Shown in pieces: positions 1-9,495 of a stretch of DNA of 64,000 nt. The notes beneath the pieces are model-generated. The model was not told the DNA's origin. It ran no database searches and worked only from the letters and a program-made list of their open reading frames with translations. The position numbers were made by a program, and so were the translations under genes. This DNA comes from Leptothermofonsia sichuanensis E412. GTDB taxonomy: Bacteria; Cyanobacteriota; Cyanobacteriia; Leptolyngbyales; Leptolyngbyaceae. Numbering within the stretch: the stretch's first letter is position 1; each line of letters starts with the position of its first letter. The stretch spans positions 5,456,001 to 5,520,000 of the forward strand of contig NZ_CP072600.1 in NCBI RefSeq assembly GCF_019891175.1, written 5' to 3'.

Positions 1-238
1 CATTGAGCGAATGTTGCTCGATCGGAATTTCTGGGAGCCGTTGCAGTCTGTGGCGAATCTGTCCGAGGGTGAGCCATTTGGGTAGTTGGGAAGCAGTTGA
101 CTGAATGGGTTGAAACGCTTCTGGTAGGGGGATGTTGACGGGGGGTTGAGGTGGCAGGAAACCGGTTTCCTGGTTGATCTGGTAATCTTCAAGGTTAAGC
201 GAAAAGATGGGCTGTTCTTTAAATGTGGGGAGAACCAT
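1..238 (-). CDS. indoleamine 2,3-dioxygenase-like protein, N-terminal part
   Basis: Only the first 79 codons are inside the window; the gene runs off the left edge. The start ATG is the complement of 236-238 and the frame stays open to base 1. The visible protein has the pattern Asp-Tyr-x(6)-Thr-Gly-Phe-Leu-Pro-Pro at residues 18-29, followed by a proline-rich stretch and a Leu-rich helix. This resembles the start of indoleamine 2,3-dioxygenase-type heme proteins, which open the indole ring of tryptophan. The heme ligand and active site lie outside the window, so function cannot be confirmed. It is on the same strand as the CoA-ligase gene upstream, 143 bases away. Confidence 0.5.
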   Translation of the reverse strand, partial: MVLPTFKEQPIFSLNLEDYQINQETGFLPPQPPVNIPLPEAFQPIQSTASQLPKWLTLGQIRHRLQRLPEIPIEQHSLN

Positions 239-310
239 AATTTTATCAATAGAAATTTTGGAATGAGGCGGGGTCTGGCTGAAAGGCAACGGTGAAAGCG
301 TAGACCTGGC

Positions 311-363
311 TTGGGGGGCTGCCCCCCAAACCCCCCGACCTGGGGGACGGCTGCGTCCCCCAG
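311..363. repeat. two G/C-rich perfect hairpins between genes
   Basis: Positions 311-329 form TTGGGGGGC / GCCCCCCAA around one base. Positions 340-363 form CTGGGGGACG / CGTCCCCCAG around a 4-base loop. They lie just after the CoA-ligase stop codon and could end its transcript, but no U-run follows, so a REP-like repeat is equally possible. Confidence 0.55.
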
Positions 364-381
364 ACCCCCTCCAGAACTACC

Positions 382-2337
382 CTATTGATTCGTGGGAAGT
401 GTGGGTTGGTTGGTTTTTGTTTGGCTGGAGAGTGGGAGGAGCGGGGGGGAGTGGGGTTGGTAGCTATCACGCAAAATTCGCCGCATGACTTTGTTGGAGG
501 CGGTGCGGGGGAGGGTGTCTACGATAACCAGATCGTGGATTTTGAACAGGGGGTTGAGTTGCTGTTTGATGGCGGTTTGGAGGGCGATGAGCAGTTCTGG
601 TTTGGTTTTCTGGGTATGGGGGGAGGGGACGACGTAGATGACCAGTTGGCAGGGACCACCTTCGGTGGGGGAAACGGCGATCGCAGCGGTTTCGCAAACA
701 TCTTCTACGGTGTTGAGCACCTGTTCGATCTCGGCAGAACTGACTTTGATGCCGCCTAAGTTCATCGTGTCATCAACGCGACCGTGTGCCTGGAAGTAGC
801 CGTTGGGAAGACGTTCTAGCTGGTCGCCGTGACGACGGAGGAGAAGTGGATATCGGGCGGGTATTGAGTTTTTCCGGGAACCAGGGACCGGGGACCCTGC
901 CACCCCATGCCTGGGGGTCTGGGCAAAGTAGACCTCATGGTGGTCCTTGTTCAGGAGTTCGGTGGAAAGCCCAATGGAGGGGGGAATGATGAAGGCTTCC
1001 CCTTTGGGAGCGGGGTTGCCGTTGGAGTCGAGGATGGCGATATCCAGACCGAGGGCGGGGGTGGTAAAGGTGGCAGGGATACAGGGCTGAATCAGAGTGC
1101 CTGTGATGTAGGCACCCCCGATTTCAGTGCCACCACAGTATTCAATTACAGGTTTGTTGCCTGCCAGAGCCATCAGGTAGTGCATGTCCTGGGGGTTGGA
1201 GCATTCCCCGGTGGAACTGAAGGCTTTGATGGCACTCCAGTCCAGTCCCTGCATACAGCCAGTTGTTTTCCAGGTGCTGACCAGGCTGGGAACAACTCCA
1301 AGCAGGGTAACACGGGCATCCTGGATGAATTGTCCGTAGGCGCGATTAGTGGGGACATCCGTATAAAGGGCGATCGCCGCCTGATTAATCAAACTGGCAT
1401 AAATTAGCCACGGTCCCATCATCCAGCCCAGGTTGGTATACCATGCCAGCACATCACCGGGATGAATGTCATGGTGCAGGTAGGCATCGGTGGCACATTT
1501 AATCGGGGTGGTGTGGGTCCAGGGTATGGCTTTCGGTTCGCCTGTGGTGCCGGAGGAAAACAAGATATTGCTATGGCTGGAGGGGGCTACAGGAATAGCA
1601 TCAAACTCTTCGTTGTCACTCAAAAACTGTCGCCAGGTGAGATCACCGGGACGCAATTCCACAGACAGTTGATTACTCAGCGGTAGCACGATCGCCCCTG
1701 GTGCTTCTGCCTCAATGACTTTGGTGTAGAGCGGTAATTCTTTTCCGCAGCGTTGGATAAAGTCCTGGGTAAAGATTGCCCTGGCCCTGGCTATGCGCAG
1801 GCGGGTCGCCATTTCGCTGGCAGCAAAACTATCGGCAACGGAGACGACCACACAACCCGCTTTGACAATCCCCAGGTAAATAGCAACGGATTCGGGAGTC
1901 ATCGGCATCGCAATGGCGATCGCATCCCCTGGTTGAAATCCCGCCCTGACCAGACCATTGGCAACCCGATTAGTCAGGGCAAGCAGTTCACCATAGGTGA
2001 GGGTTAAAACTGCGCCATCTTTCTGAAAAAGAATGGCAGTTGAATTTATGGGTGCCTGAAAACAGCTTTCAACAATATTGAGCCGTGCATCCACCAGCCA
2101 TTGGGGATTTTCCACCCCCTGGGACAGATCCAGGATTTGTTTGTAGGGCTGGCTGAACTGTATTCCTAAACGCCGAATCATCACCTCCCAAAAATCAGCT
2201 CGATGGGTAACAGACCAGGCATGGAGGGCTGGATAGGAATCAAGATTCAACTCAGCCATCAGGTCTGTGATATGGGTTGTCTGAATCTGTTCTGTAGATG
2301 GAATCCAGACTGGAGATCGTTCAGAGTGCTTAACCAT
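382..2337 (-). CDS. AMP-dependent acyl-CoA / acetoacetyl-CoA synthetase
   Basis: An ANL-superfamily enzyme that would activate a carboxylic acid to acyl-AMP and then to acyl-CoA in the cytoplasm. The 651-residue protein has the AMP-binding loop SSGTTGEPKAIPW, the GGTEIGG motif, the hinge HGRVDDTMNLGG and the C-terminal catalytic lysine region PRTASNKVMRR. The layout is closest to long synthetases of the acetoacetyl-CoA / plant AAE17-18 type; the substrate is not determined by the sequence. Residues about 473-497, between the acyl-binding part and the conserved LRRHGDQ, are a Pro/Gly/Ser-rich stretch that looks like an in-frame insertion of spacer repeat. The indoleamine-dioxygenase-like gene follows on the same strand. 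Confidence 0.8.
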   Translation of the reverse strand: MVKHSERSPVWIPSTEQIQTTHITDLMAELNLDSYPALHAWSVTHRADFWEVMIRRLGIQFSQPYKQILDLSQGVENPQWLVDARLNIVESCFQAPINSTAILFQKDGAVLTLTYGELLALTNRVANGLVRAGFQPGDAIAIAMPMTPESVAIYLGIVKAGCVVVSVADSFAASEMATRLRIARARAIFTQDFIQRCGKELPLYTKVIEAEAPGAIVLPLSNQLSVELRPGDLTWRQFLSDNEEFDAIPVAPSSHSNILFSSGTTGEPKAIPWTHTTPIKCATDAYLHHDIHPGDVLAWYTNLGWMMGPWLIYASLINQAAIALYTDVPTNRAYGQFIQDARVTLLGVVPSLVSTWKTTGCMQGLDWSAIKAFSSTGECSNPQDMHYLMALAGNKPVIEYCGGTEIGGAYITGTLIQPCIPATFTTPALGLDIAILDSNGNPAPKGEAFIIPPSIGLSTELLNKDHHEVYFAQTPRHGVAGSPVPGSRKNSIPARYPLLLRRHGDQLERLPNGYFQAHGRVDDTMNLGGIKVSSAEIEQVLNTVEDVCETAAIAVSPTEGGPCQLVIYVVPSPHTQKTKPELLIALQTAIKQQLNPLFKIHDLVIVDTLPRTASNKVMRRILRDSYQPHSPPLLPLSSQTKTNQPTLPTNQ

Positions 2338-2412
2338 AACGGATTGATCTCTGAAGGCGATGCGTTACTACTACTCTAGCTCCATTTTGATGGGGGTTGC
2401 TGATTCTGGATA

Positions 2413-2460
2413 TGAAAAGCAATATGTTCGAAACTGCGTTTCGATTCATATTGCTTTTCA
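2413..2460. repeat. 48-base hairpin (14-base outer arms plus inner stem)
   Basis: TGAAAAGCAATATG at 2413-2426 is exactly inverted at 2447-2460, and TCGAAAC/GTTTCGA pair inside it. It sits upstream of the CoA-ligase, between divergent reading frames, with no U-tract. It could be a REP-like element or a regulatory hairpin. Confidence 0.6.
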
Positions 2461-2490
2461 ATAACGCCTTTTGATGAAGCAGCGATCAGC

Positions 2491-2673
2491 ATGACCCGCA
2501 ACAGCATCACACCGAGAGCTGTTTCAAAACAGGCAGATGCCTCGCCTGATGACATTTACGATCGCATTGCTGTTAAAATCCAACAACTCACCAAAGACCC
2601 ACACCCTGATGGAGTGGTCAAGATGCAAGGTTCTGACAGTGAGTGCCATATAGCGATCCTATCTGGATTGTGA
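2491..2673 (+). CDS. possible 60-residue hypothetical protein
   Basis: An ATG-started frame with a plausible, mostly polar protein. I do not recognise it. Its last eight codons and its stop lie inside a copy of the dispersed repeat R1 (from 2648), so it could be a longer gene cut short when the repeat arrived. No strong ribosome binding site is visible. The rest of the 2338-2833 spacer holds only the hairpin at 2413 and R1. Confidence 0.25.
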   Translation: MTRNSITPRAVSKQADASPDDIYDRIAVKIQQLTKDPHPDGVVKMQGSDSECHIAILSGL

Positions 2674-2742
2674 GAAAGGATTCCTGGGGAATCCTTTCTC
2701 ACAAAGCCTCTCACTCTCACAACTGATTCAGGACTGCTATAT
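2648..2742. repeat. dispersed repeat R1, copy 1 (MITE-like)
   Basis: A 95-base element with imperfect terminal inverted repeats (ATATAGCGATCC and GGACTGCTATAT) and an internal hairpin with perfect 15-base arms, GTGAGAAAGGATTCC and its complement, around three bases. Near-identical copies are at 10771-10862 and 19282-19371. No coding capacity. Confidence 0.85.
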
Positions 2743-2833
2743 CAGTGCTGGGTTCAAGATTCTTTGCCGCCGCTGAAGGGGAACGTTAAACTGGGAGCGA
2801 TAAAGATCGAGGTCCGTCACCGCCCGATGTCCT

Positions 2834-4768
2834 ATGGCTCTGTTTACACTGCGCTCAGTCTACAAAGATTTTGGAATTAAAGAACTCCTGCGGGATGCCA
2901 GCTTTAGCCTGAATGAAGGAGACAAGGTTGGTTTAATTGGCACCAATGGCTCTGGTAAGTCCACGTTACTGAAGATGATTGCCGGACTGGAGCCGATTGA
3001 CCGTGGCGAACTCTGGATTAATTCGGGAGCCAGGATTGTCTACCTGCCCCAACAACCTGACCTGGACGAAAGCCGCACCGTGCTGGAACAGGTCTTTGCC
3101 GATAGTGGTGAGCAGATGGTACTGGTGCAGCAATATGAAGCCCTCTCTCATCAGTTAGCTCACGCACAGGGGGATACCCAGACGTTAATGGCACAACTGT
3201 CCAGCGTGTCTCAGCGGATTGACACCCTGGGTGCGTGGGAACTGGAAACCAATGCCAAAGTGATTTTAAGTAAGTTGGGAATCGAAGATTTTGATGCCAG
3301 AATTGGCAACCTTTCGGGGGGCTATCGCAAACGCATTGCCCTTGCCACAGCATTGCTTTCGGACCCCGACGTGTTGTTAATGGATGAGCCAACCAACCAT
3401 CTGGACGCCCTTTCGGTTGAGTGGCTCCAGAGCTATCTCAATCGTTTTCGGGGAGCATTATTGCTGATTACCCACGATCGCTACTTTCTGGATCGAGTCA
3501 CCAATCGGATTCTGGAAATTGATCGGGGCGATCTTTATGCCTATACCGGCAACTACGCCTACTACCTGGAGAAAAAAGCAGAGGCAGAAGAATCGGCTGC
3601 CAGTACCCGGCGCAAACATGCAGGCGTGTTGCGGCGAGAACTGGAATGGCTGAAACGGGGACCCAAAGCCCGCAGTACCAAACAAAAAGCCCGGATTGAT
3701 CGAATTCGGGAGATGCAGTCCCAGGAATTTAAGCCAACCCAGGGCACGGTTGAGATTGCAACGGCTGGTCGGCGTATTGGCAAAAAAGTGATTGAATTAA
3801 CCAACCTTTGCAAAGCCTACGGCGATCGCACCCTGATCCAAAACTTCACCTACACCTTTAATCCCGAAGACCGGGTCGGTATTATTGGCAGCAATGGTGC
3901 CGGTAAATCAACACTAATGGACATCATCACCGGACGGGTGCAGCCAGACTCCGGTACGGTAGAGATTGGCTCTACAATCCACATTGGCTATTTTGACCAG
4001 CACTCTGACGACCTCACCCTGAACGAAAATCAGCGCGTGATTGATTACTTAAAAGATGTCGCAGAACTGGTGAAAACTGCCGACGGCAGCGTGATCACAG
4101 CGTCCCAAATGCTGGAGCGCTTTTTGTTTCCCCCCAATCAGCAGTATGCACCAATCCATAAACTTTCCGGTGGAGAACGACGCCGCCTGTTTTTGCTGCG
4201 CGTGTTGATGGGTGCGCCCAATGTGTTGATTCTGGACGAGCCTACCAATGACCTGGATGTGCAAACGCTGGCTGTTTTAGAAGAATACCTGGAAGACTTC
4301 AACGGTTGTGTCATTGTGGTTTCCCACGATCGCTACTTCCTCGATCGTACCGTTGAAACGATTTTTGCCTTTGAGGCAGGCGGTCACTTGCGCCAGTATC
4401 CTGGTAATTATTCTGTGTATCTGGACTACAAGACCGCAGAAGAGGAAGTAGCGGAGCTACAGCGTAGTGGTGCAACCACCCAGCGGGAAGACCGTGCTCT
4501 GGGCCAGGGGGAAGGCGTCAGGCCGGCTAAAGTTCAGGTTGCAAAGAAACTCTCATTTAAGGAAAAGCGGGAATACGAATTATTGGAGATCCAAATTCCT
4601 GAGATGGAAACCGAGAAAGAAGCCCTGGAGAAACAGCTTTACAGTAATCCACCCGGTGGCTTTGCCGAAATGCAGCAGTTGACTGAACGCTTGGCGGCAA
4701 TCAGCCAGGCAATTGACACCGCCACTGAACGCTGGTTAGAACTGGCTGAACGGGAAACTCAGGGATGA
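2834..4768 (+). CDS. ABC-F family ATPase (Uup-like)
   Basis: A soluble protein with two ABC ATPase domains and no membrane segments, as in ABC-F proteins that act on ribosomes or DNA intermediates rather than in transport. Domain 1 has Walker A GTNGSGKST, signature LSGGYRKR and Walker B LLMDEPTNHLD; domain 2 has GSNGAGKST, LSGGERRR and LILDEPTNDLD. A charged linker with SNPPGGF and a coiled-coil tail (residues about 560-640) is the Uup-type C-terminal domain. The length of 644 is normal for Uup. It converges on the isomerase gene with only 17 bases between stop codons. Confidence 0.9.
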   Translation: MALFTLRSVYKDFGIKELLRDASFSLNEGDKVGLIGTNGSGKSTLLKMIAGLEPIDRGELWINSGARIVYLPQQPDLDESRTVLEQVFADSGEQMVLVQQYEALSHQLAHAQGDTQTLMAQLSSVSQRIDTLGAWELETNAKVILSKLGIEDFDARIGNLSGGYRKRIALATALLSDPDVLLMDEPTNHLDALSVEWLQSYLNRFRGALLLITHDRYFLDRVTNRILEIDRGDLYAYTGNYAYYLEKKAEAEESAASTRRKHAGVLRRELEWLKRGPKARSTKQKARIDRIREMQSQEFKPTQGTVEIATAGRRIGKKVIELTNLCKAYGDRTLIQNFTYTFNPEDRVGIIGSNGAGKSTLMDIITGRVQPDSGTVEIGSTIHIGYFDQHSDDLTLNENQRVIDYLKDVAELVKTADGSVITASQMLERFLFPPNQQYAPIHKLSGGERRRLFLLRVLMGAPNVLILDEPTNDLDVQTLAVLEEYLEDFNGCVIVVSHDRYFLDRTVETIFAFEAGGHLRQYPGNYSVYLDYKTAEEEVAELQRSGATTQREDRALGQGEGVRPAKVQVAKKLSFKEKREYELLEIQIPEMETEKEALEKQLYSNPPGGFAEMQQLTERLAAISQAIDTATERWLELAERETQG

Positions 4769-4785
4769 GGACTTAACCTGAAACT

Positions 4786-5562
4786 TCATCCCAGCGGCAC
4801 AGAGGTCAGACAGGAATGGCTCTGGATTTTCTGCTGGATAATGACTTCTACCTGTTCCACCTGTTGTTTGAGCCAGGTTGCAAATAGAGTGGATAGAATT
4901 TCGTAACGCAACTCCTGAGTCAGTTCCGCCGGAATCAGTTCCTCCACCAGGATTAAGTGCACTCCCTGGGCTGTGACAATGGGTTTCAAAATTTGAGGGG
5001 GTTGGGCTGAAAATACAGCCGCCGAAATTTCTGGCTTCAGTTCACTGCGTCGTACCAGTCCGCGATAGCCGCCTTGCCGCCGCAAATCCGGATCCTGAAT
5101 ATACTGATGGGTTGCCTGATGGAAGTGAATTTCCCCTTCCTGAAGGGCATAGAAAAGTTCCATCGCCAGGTCTTCGTCATCCAGAACAATTTCGTACATG
5201 ACCACGCGGGTGTAATCGAGTTGATGTTCCAGAAAATAGGGTTCCAGTTGAGCGGCAAATAAATGTTGCGCCAGTTTAGCAGACAGAACGGTAGCAGCCG
5301 CCAGTTCTTCAAATTCATCCAGAGACAGGTGATACTTCTGCAACCAGGTCCAGGTTTCGCCTGCACTGTGCAGGTTGTTGAGCCGTCGGAGATCATCGGC
5401 GGCTTGCTGAAGTTCATGTGGCTCTGCAATAATTCCTTTCTCTGCGGCAAGTTGGGCGATTACCTGCCGCCCCACAATGCCCTCAATCATGGTGGGAATC
5501 AGGCAAGATAATTTGACTTGTTGAATGATATCGTTGTCGGAGATGGTGATTGGGTTTAGCAT
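4786..5562 (-). CDS. PpiC-type peptidylprolyl isomerase, export-cluster type
   Basis: A 258-residue protein with a SurA/PrsA-like helical N-terminal region (1-115) and a parvulin domain (about 125-215) with the usual order of pieces: an MYEIVL strand, an acidic/His helix, a GGYRGLVRRSEL loop and a HLILVEE strand. No signal peptide or lipobox is visible, so it probably acts in the cytoplasm. It is last in the minus-strand run HTH - exporter - HlyD - isomerase, 60 bases after HlyD. In this setting it could help fold or present the exported peptide. A paralog with similar layout is at 16455-17243, at the other end of the peptide locus. Confidence 0.75.
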   Translation of the reverse strand: MLNPITISDNDIIQQVKLSCLIPTMIEGIVGRQVIAQLAAEKGIIAEPHELQQAADDLRRLNNLHSAGETWTWLQKYHLSLDEFEELAAATVLSAKLAQHLFAAQLEPYFLEHQLDYTRVVMYEIVLDDEDLAMELFYALQEGEIHFHQATHQYIQDPDLRRQGGYRGLVRRSELKPEISAAVFSAQPPQILKPIVTAQGVHLILVEELIPAELTQELRYEILSTLFATWLKQQVEQVEVIIQQKIQSHSCLTSVPLG

Positions 5563-5622
5563 GATGAGTTTATATTCAAGTTCCTGGATCTTGCTGACGT
5601 TTTCTCCCGCTCTTCACCTTTT

Positions 5623-7074
5623 CTATAACTCCAGTCCCCCCTTCTGTAGTTTTTTGAATGGGTCGAGAATAAAGTCGATGATACGACGCTGACGGATGAC
5701 AACTTCCGCCGTTGCCGTTTGACCGGGGGATAGCAGGATCCGTTTATTTTGAGTTTGGATGTAGGGCTGATCCAGGGCAATTTCAAGTTCAAAAGTCTGA
5801 ATGATCCCCTGGGGTGTTTCTATACTTTTGGAGTCAGGCGAAATGCGCTGGAGGTTGCCGGAAATGATGCCGTAATCCTGGAAGGGGTAAGCATCGAATT
5901 TGAGTTTGACCGGCAGTCCCGTTCGCAGAAAACCGCTTTCAGAACTGGGCATCTGTGCCCGAAAGATGAGGTTGGCTCCGGCGGGGGCGATCTGGGCGAT
6001 CGCCTGTCCTGGCTGTAAAAAAGTCCCGGCACTATCCAGAGACAGACTGAAGATGGTGCCATCACTGGGCGACCTGACTAACCGTTGCTGCCGCTGAAAC
6101 TGCAATGACTCAATTTGTTTGCGCGTCTGAGCAATTTCTGCCTGGGTATCCAGAATCTGAGCTTGCAGTTCCTTAATCCGGCGTTCACTTTCCAGTATGG
6201 TCAATTCCCCCGTGCGAATGACGTTATCATAGTTGCTTTGCTGTTGTTTAATTCCAGATTCCGCCTGCTGAATTTCTGCCTGGGACTGGTTTACTGCCTG
6301 CTGGCTTTCGTCCAGCAGGCGTTTGATTTCGGCTAATTTGGCGGCGGGAACCACACCCTCCGCCAGTAACTTTTCATAGCGTTGAACTTCAACTCGATCC
6401 CGCTCCAGGCGATCCGTTGCCAGTTTATAAGCTCTGCGACCAGCCTGGAACCGTTGTTCTACCTGGTCAATTTGGGCGAGTTGGGCGGTTTGCTGGGCCT
6501 GACTTTGTAACCGTTGCGATCGAATGGCAATTTCCTGCTCATTTTTCATGAGTTCTAACTGGGACAATCGGTTCAAACTACCTTGCAGTTTTGCCTGTGC
6601 CTGCTGCAACTCTGCCTGAACCACTTCTGACTCCAGTTCCAGCAATACCTGCCCTGCCTTCACCGTCTGCCCCTCCCGCACCCGCAGGGCAGTTACCGTT
6701 CCAGTTACGGGCGCATCCACCCGGATGGTTTTACCCTGAGGTTCCAGCCTGCCCCGCGCTCTGCCGGTTTCGTCTACTTTTGAGAGGGAAGCCCAGGGCA
6801 GGGCGATCGCCGTAAACAATACCAGACAATAGAGCAGTCCCCGTGTCCAGACCCGCGGCAGAGTATCTATCAGTTCCCTGGTCAGGGAAGACCATTCATC
6901 CCGTTCCGGTACAGAACAGGCTACCTCTGGTAGTAAAGGGGGGGAACCCGACTCTGCAACGACAACAGGACTTTGAGAGATCTCCTGGATTGCCAGGTGA
7001 CCGCCCGAAGAACGGTTTGCTGGGTGATGTCCATTTTGACTGAAGGGTTCAGATGCAGCAGGAAAGTGAGGCAT
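5623..7074 (-). CDS. HlyD-family membrane fusion protein
   Basis: The periplasmic adaptor of a type I / peptide ABC exporter. The chosen ATG at 7074 gives 483 residues; an upstream frame to 7221 reads only a Ser/Pro-rich translation of C/T-rich spacer and is unlikely to be real. A Gly/Ala/Leu/Ile membrane helix lies near residues 90-110. Then come a split biotinyl-lipoyl half (APVTGTVTALRVREGQTVKAGQ), a long Gln-rich coiled coil (about 165-320), the second lipoyl half (RSPSDGTIFSL) and a beta-barrel end (ILLSPGQTATAEV). It should pair with the neighbouring C39 ABC transporter, which is itself broken in this window. Confidence 0.88.
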   Translation of the reverse strand: MPHFPAASEPFSQNGHHPANRSSGGHLAIQEISQSPVVVAESGSPPLLPEVACSVPERDEWSSLTRELIDTLPRVWTRGLLYCLVLFTAIALPWASLSKVDETGRARGRLEPQGKTIRVDAPVTGTVTALRVREGQTVKAGQVLLELESEVVQAELQQAQAKLQGSLNRLSQLELMKNEQEIAIRSQRLQSQAQQTAQLAQIDQVEQRFQAGRRAYKLATDRLERDRVEVQRYEKLLAEGVVPAAKLAEIKRLLDESQQAVNQSQAEIQQAESGIKQQQSNYDNVIRTGELTILESERRIKELQAQILDTQAEIAQTRKQIESLQFQRQQRLVRSPSDGTIFSLSLDSAGTFLQPGQAIAQIAPAGANLIFRAQMPSSESGFLRTGLPVKLKFDAYPFQDYGIISGNLQRISPDSKSIETPQGIIQTFELEIALDQPYIQTQNKRILLSPGQTATAEVVIRQRRIIDFILDPFKKLQKGGLEL

Positions 7075-7228
7075 GGCGGCTGGGGGTGAAGAGAGTGAGG
7101 AGTAAGGAATAAGGGGTGAGGGATATTCGCTTCTGGTGTTCCCGCAGGATGGGGGATGGGGTGAGAGGTGGGATTGCGGATTCAGGTTGATTGAACCTAT
7201 TGGACACTGGATACCGGACACCGGGCAT

Positions 7229-8455
7229 CTACAGACTTGTAACCATTAATTGCTGCTGGTTCAGGTAAAAATAATGCCCGCGCTTTGCCATGAGCTGGTC
7301 GTGGGTGCCGCTTTCGACAAGGATGCCGCGATCCAGTACCAGAATCAGGTCGGCGTGGCGTACCGTGGAGAGGCGATGGGCAATGATCAGGGTGGTGCGG
7401 TTTTGCAGGATTTTGCTCAGGTTGGTCTGGATGATGCGTTCGGATTCGGCATCCAGGTGGCTGGTGGCTTCGTCCAGAATCAACAGACGGGGATTGCCCA
7501 GCAGGGCACGGGCGATCGCCAGACGTTGCCGCTGACCACCGGATAACATACCGCCACCTTCGCCAATCTGGGTCTCGTAACCCATTGGCAGGTCTTTAAT
7601 AAAAGTGTGTGCCCCCGCCAGTTGAGCGGCTTCAATAACTTCTTCCAGACTGGCCTCCGGGAAACCAAGACTGATGTTCTCCCGGATGGTGCCACCGAAC
7701 AGAAAGGTGTCCTGGTCAACCACGCCAATCTGTTGCCGCAGCGATCGCAGAGAGAGGGTAGTGACATCGTAGCCATCAATCAGAATCTTGCCTTCCGTGG
7801 GGGGATACAAACCCAGCAGTAGTTTGGAGATGGTGGTTTTACCGGAGCCACTCCGCCCGACCAGTGCCACCATCTGTCCTGGTTCAACTGCAAAACTGAT
7901 AGCTTCCAGGGTATTCCTGTCGCTATTGGGATGATAGCGAAAGGTGACCTGGTCAAATTGAATATGTCCCTGGATTGGAGGTAAGGTCTGGCGTGTCTGT
8001 CGTTGCAGGTCTTCCTCTGGCTCCGCATCAATCACGTCATTAATCCGCTCAATCGAAACAATCACTTCCTGTAATTGATTCCATAACACAGTTAAGCGTT
8101 GAAATGGATTAATCACATTACCCATCAACATATTGAAGGCAACCAGTTGTCCAATGGTTAATTCATTTTGAATTACCAGCCACGCCCCAAACCAGAGTAA
8201 CGCTGTGGTAACCACCATTTCGATCGCAGCACTGCCAATTTGCAAGGAATTGCCAATCACCTGACCCGAAAATAGCTTTCGCACAGACCTGCCAAATAAA
8301 TCTTCCCAATGCCAGCGGACAGTCTGTTCCACTGCCATTGATTTGACACTGCGAATACCTGTAAGGGACTGGATCAAATAGCCAGTTTCCTCATTGTAAG
8401 CGTTGAAGATTTCCCGTGAAATGCGTTGGAGAAATGGAGTAGCAACTAATACAAA
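7229..8455 (-). pseudogene. C39-peptidase ABC exporter, C-terminal fragment (TM5-6 and ATPase)
   Basis: The downstream half of a broken exporter. The frame resumes near 8455 with a FVLVATPFLQRISREIF segment and the SLTGIRSVKSMAVE loop, then two membrane helices (EMVVTTALLWFGAWLVI and the following LTIGQLVAF region), then a complete ATPase: Walker A GRSGSGKTT, signature MLSGGQRQRLAIARAL, Walker B LLILDEATSHLD and switch His in IIAHRLSTV. Only two of the six expected transmembrane helices remain. Its frame does not match the upstream half, so no full protein can be made. A TTG at 8377 could start a 382-residue ATPase fragment, but a two-helix transporter is unlikely to work. Confidence 0.85.
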
Positions 8456-9474
8456 GCTGTGGGTTGCAGCAACAGGGTATAGCCGTTCCAGCCCGCTTTG
8501 AAGTCCCGATGGCTCAGCGATCGCTGCCCAATTGCCGGGTCGCCTACAATCACGCGATCCCGGCTCACTTCATAGACCACAATGTAGTGTTTTCCTTCCC
8601 AGTGCACAATTGCCGGGAGGGTTTGCTGCGCCAGTTTATCCAGGCTGGCTTTGACTGGCCGAGTGGTGAAACCAATACTTTCAGCAGCCACTGCCAGTCC
8701 CCGCAAAGACGCACCATTGCGGTCTACATTGGCAATATCCCGCAGTCGATTGAGGTTAAACCGCTTGCCCCAGTAACGCCCAACCATGACCAGGCAGGCA
8801 GCCCCACAGTCGGAAGCACTCTGCTGTTCAAAAAAAGGATAGCGACGGGTGACTCGTTGCCACAGATGCCCGACCCGTAAAGTGGGACTGGGAAAATAGG
8901 CTTTACGAACGGACTTGCGACTGTGGGGTTGGAGTGTCGTTGGAGCAAGCCTTGAGCAGGGCGATCGCTCAAGGTCTGTCATCGGCTCTGTCATGGGTTC
9001 TGCCACTGGCTCCGGCAGGATTTCAGACCTGTTTTGCACCATGTGAACCTGCTCCATTGCCCGCTGGCGCAGGCGATCGCGAAGTTCAGGATACTGGCGC
9101 ATCAGCGATCTCACCACAGGTTCCGGTACAAATCCCACCTGTGAATTGAGGGAAGCCCGCGCCGCCCAGGGTTGCCCTGCAAGATCGGCAAACAGCGTCA
9201 TCTCGCCAAAGCTTTTGCCTGCCTCCAGGGTCTGGAGCAAATTATTAGAACGATCAATCAATCGGACTTTGCCCACCAGCACCAGATAAAGTCCGGGAGC
9301 AGCATCCACTGAATGCCAGAATATCTTCCCGGCAGAAGGTCGCAGAATTTCAATCTGGTTCCAGATGCCGGGAACGCTTGACCCGCAGAATGGCTCACCT
9401 AATACCTCTGCCAGGGCGCTAACCAGCAGGGGATCTGGGACTTGCCCGGGGATAAAAGATGGAAATTGGGACAT
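8446..9474 (-). pseudogene. C39-peptidase ABC exporter, N-terminal fragment (cNMP + C39 domains)
   Basis: The upstream half of the same gene. From the ATG at 9474 (or 9486) it encodes a cyclic-nucleotide-binding-like domain (about residues 40-140), a Glu/Pro/Thr-rich linker and an intact C39 peptidase with SASDCGAACL (Cys 227), EGKHYIVVY (His 300) and VGDPAIG (Asp 316), numbered from 9486. C39 domains cut double-glycine leaders, which fits the three precursors 2 kb away. After the C39 domain the frame hits TAG at 8446-8448 where the transmembrane domain should start. Roughly 180-200 residues (TM1-4) are missing between the two halves. The soluble N-terminal part could still be translated. Confidence 0.85.
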
Positions 9475-9495
9475 GGCTGCATCCAATGAGAGGGG

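Noticed and set aside
385..2007. Several long plus-strand frames opposite the CoA ligase
   Set aside because: They are shadows of a gene with clear motifs on the minus strand; their proteins are Gly-rich and low in complexity.
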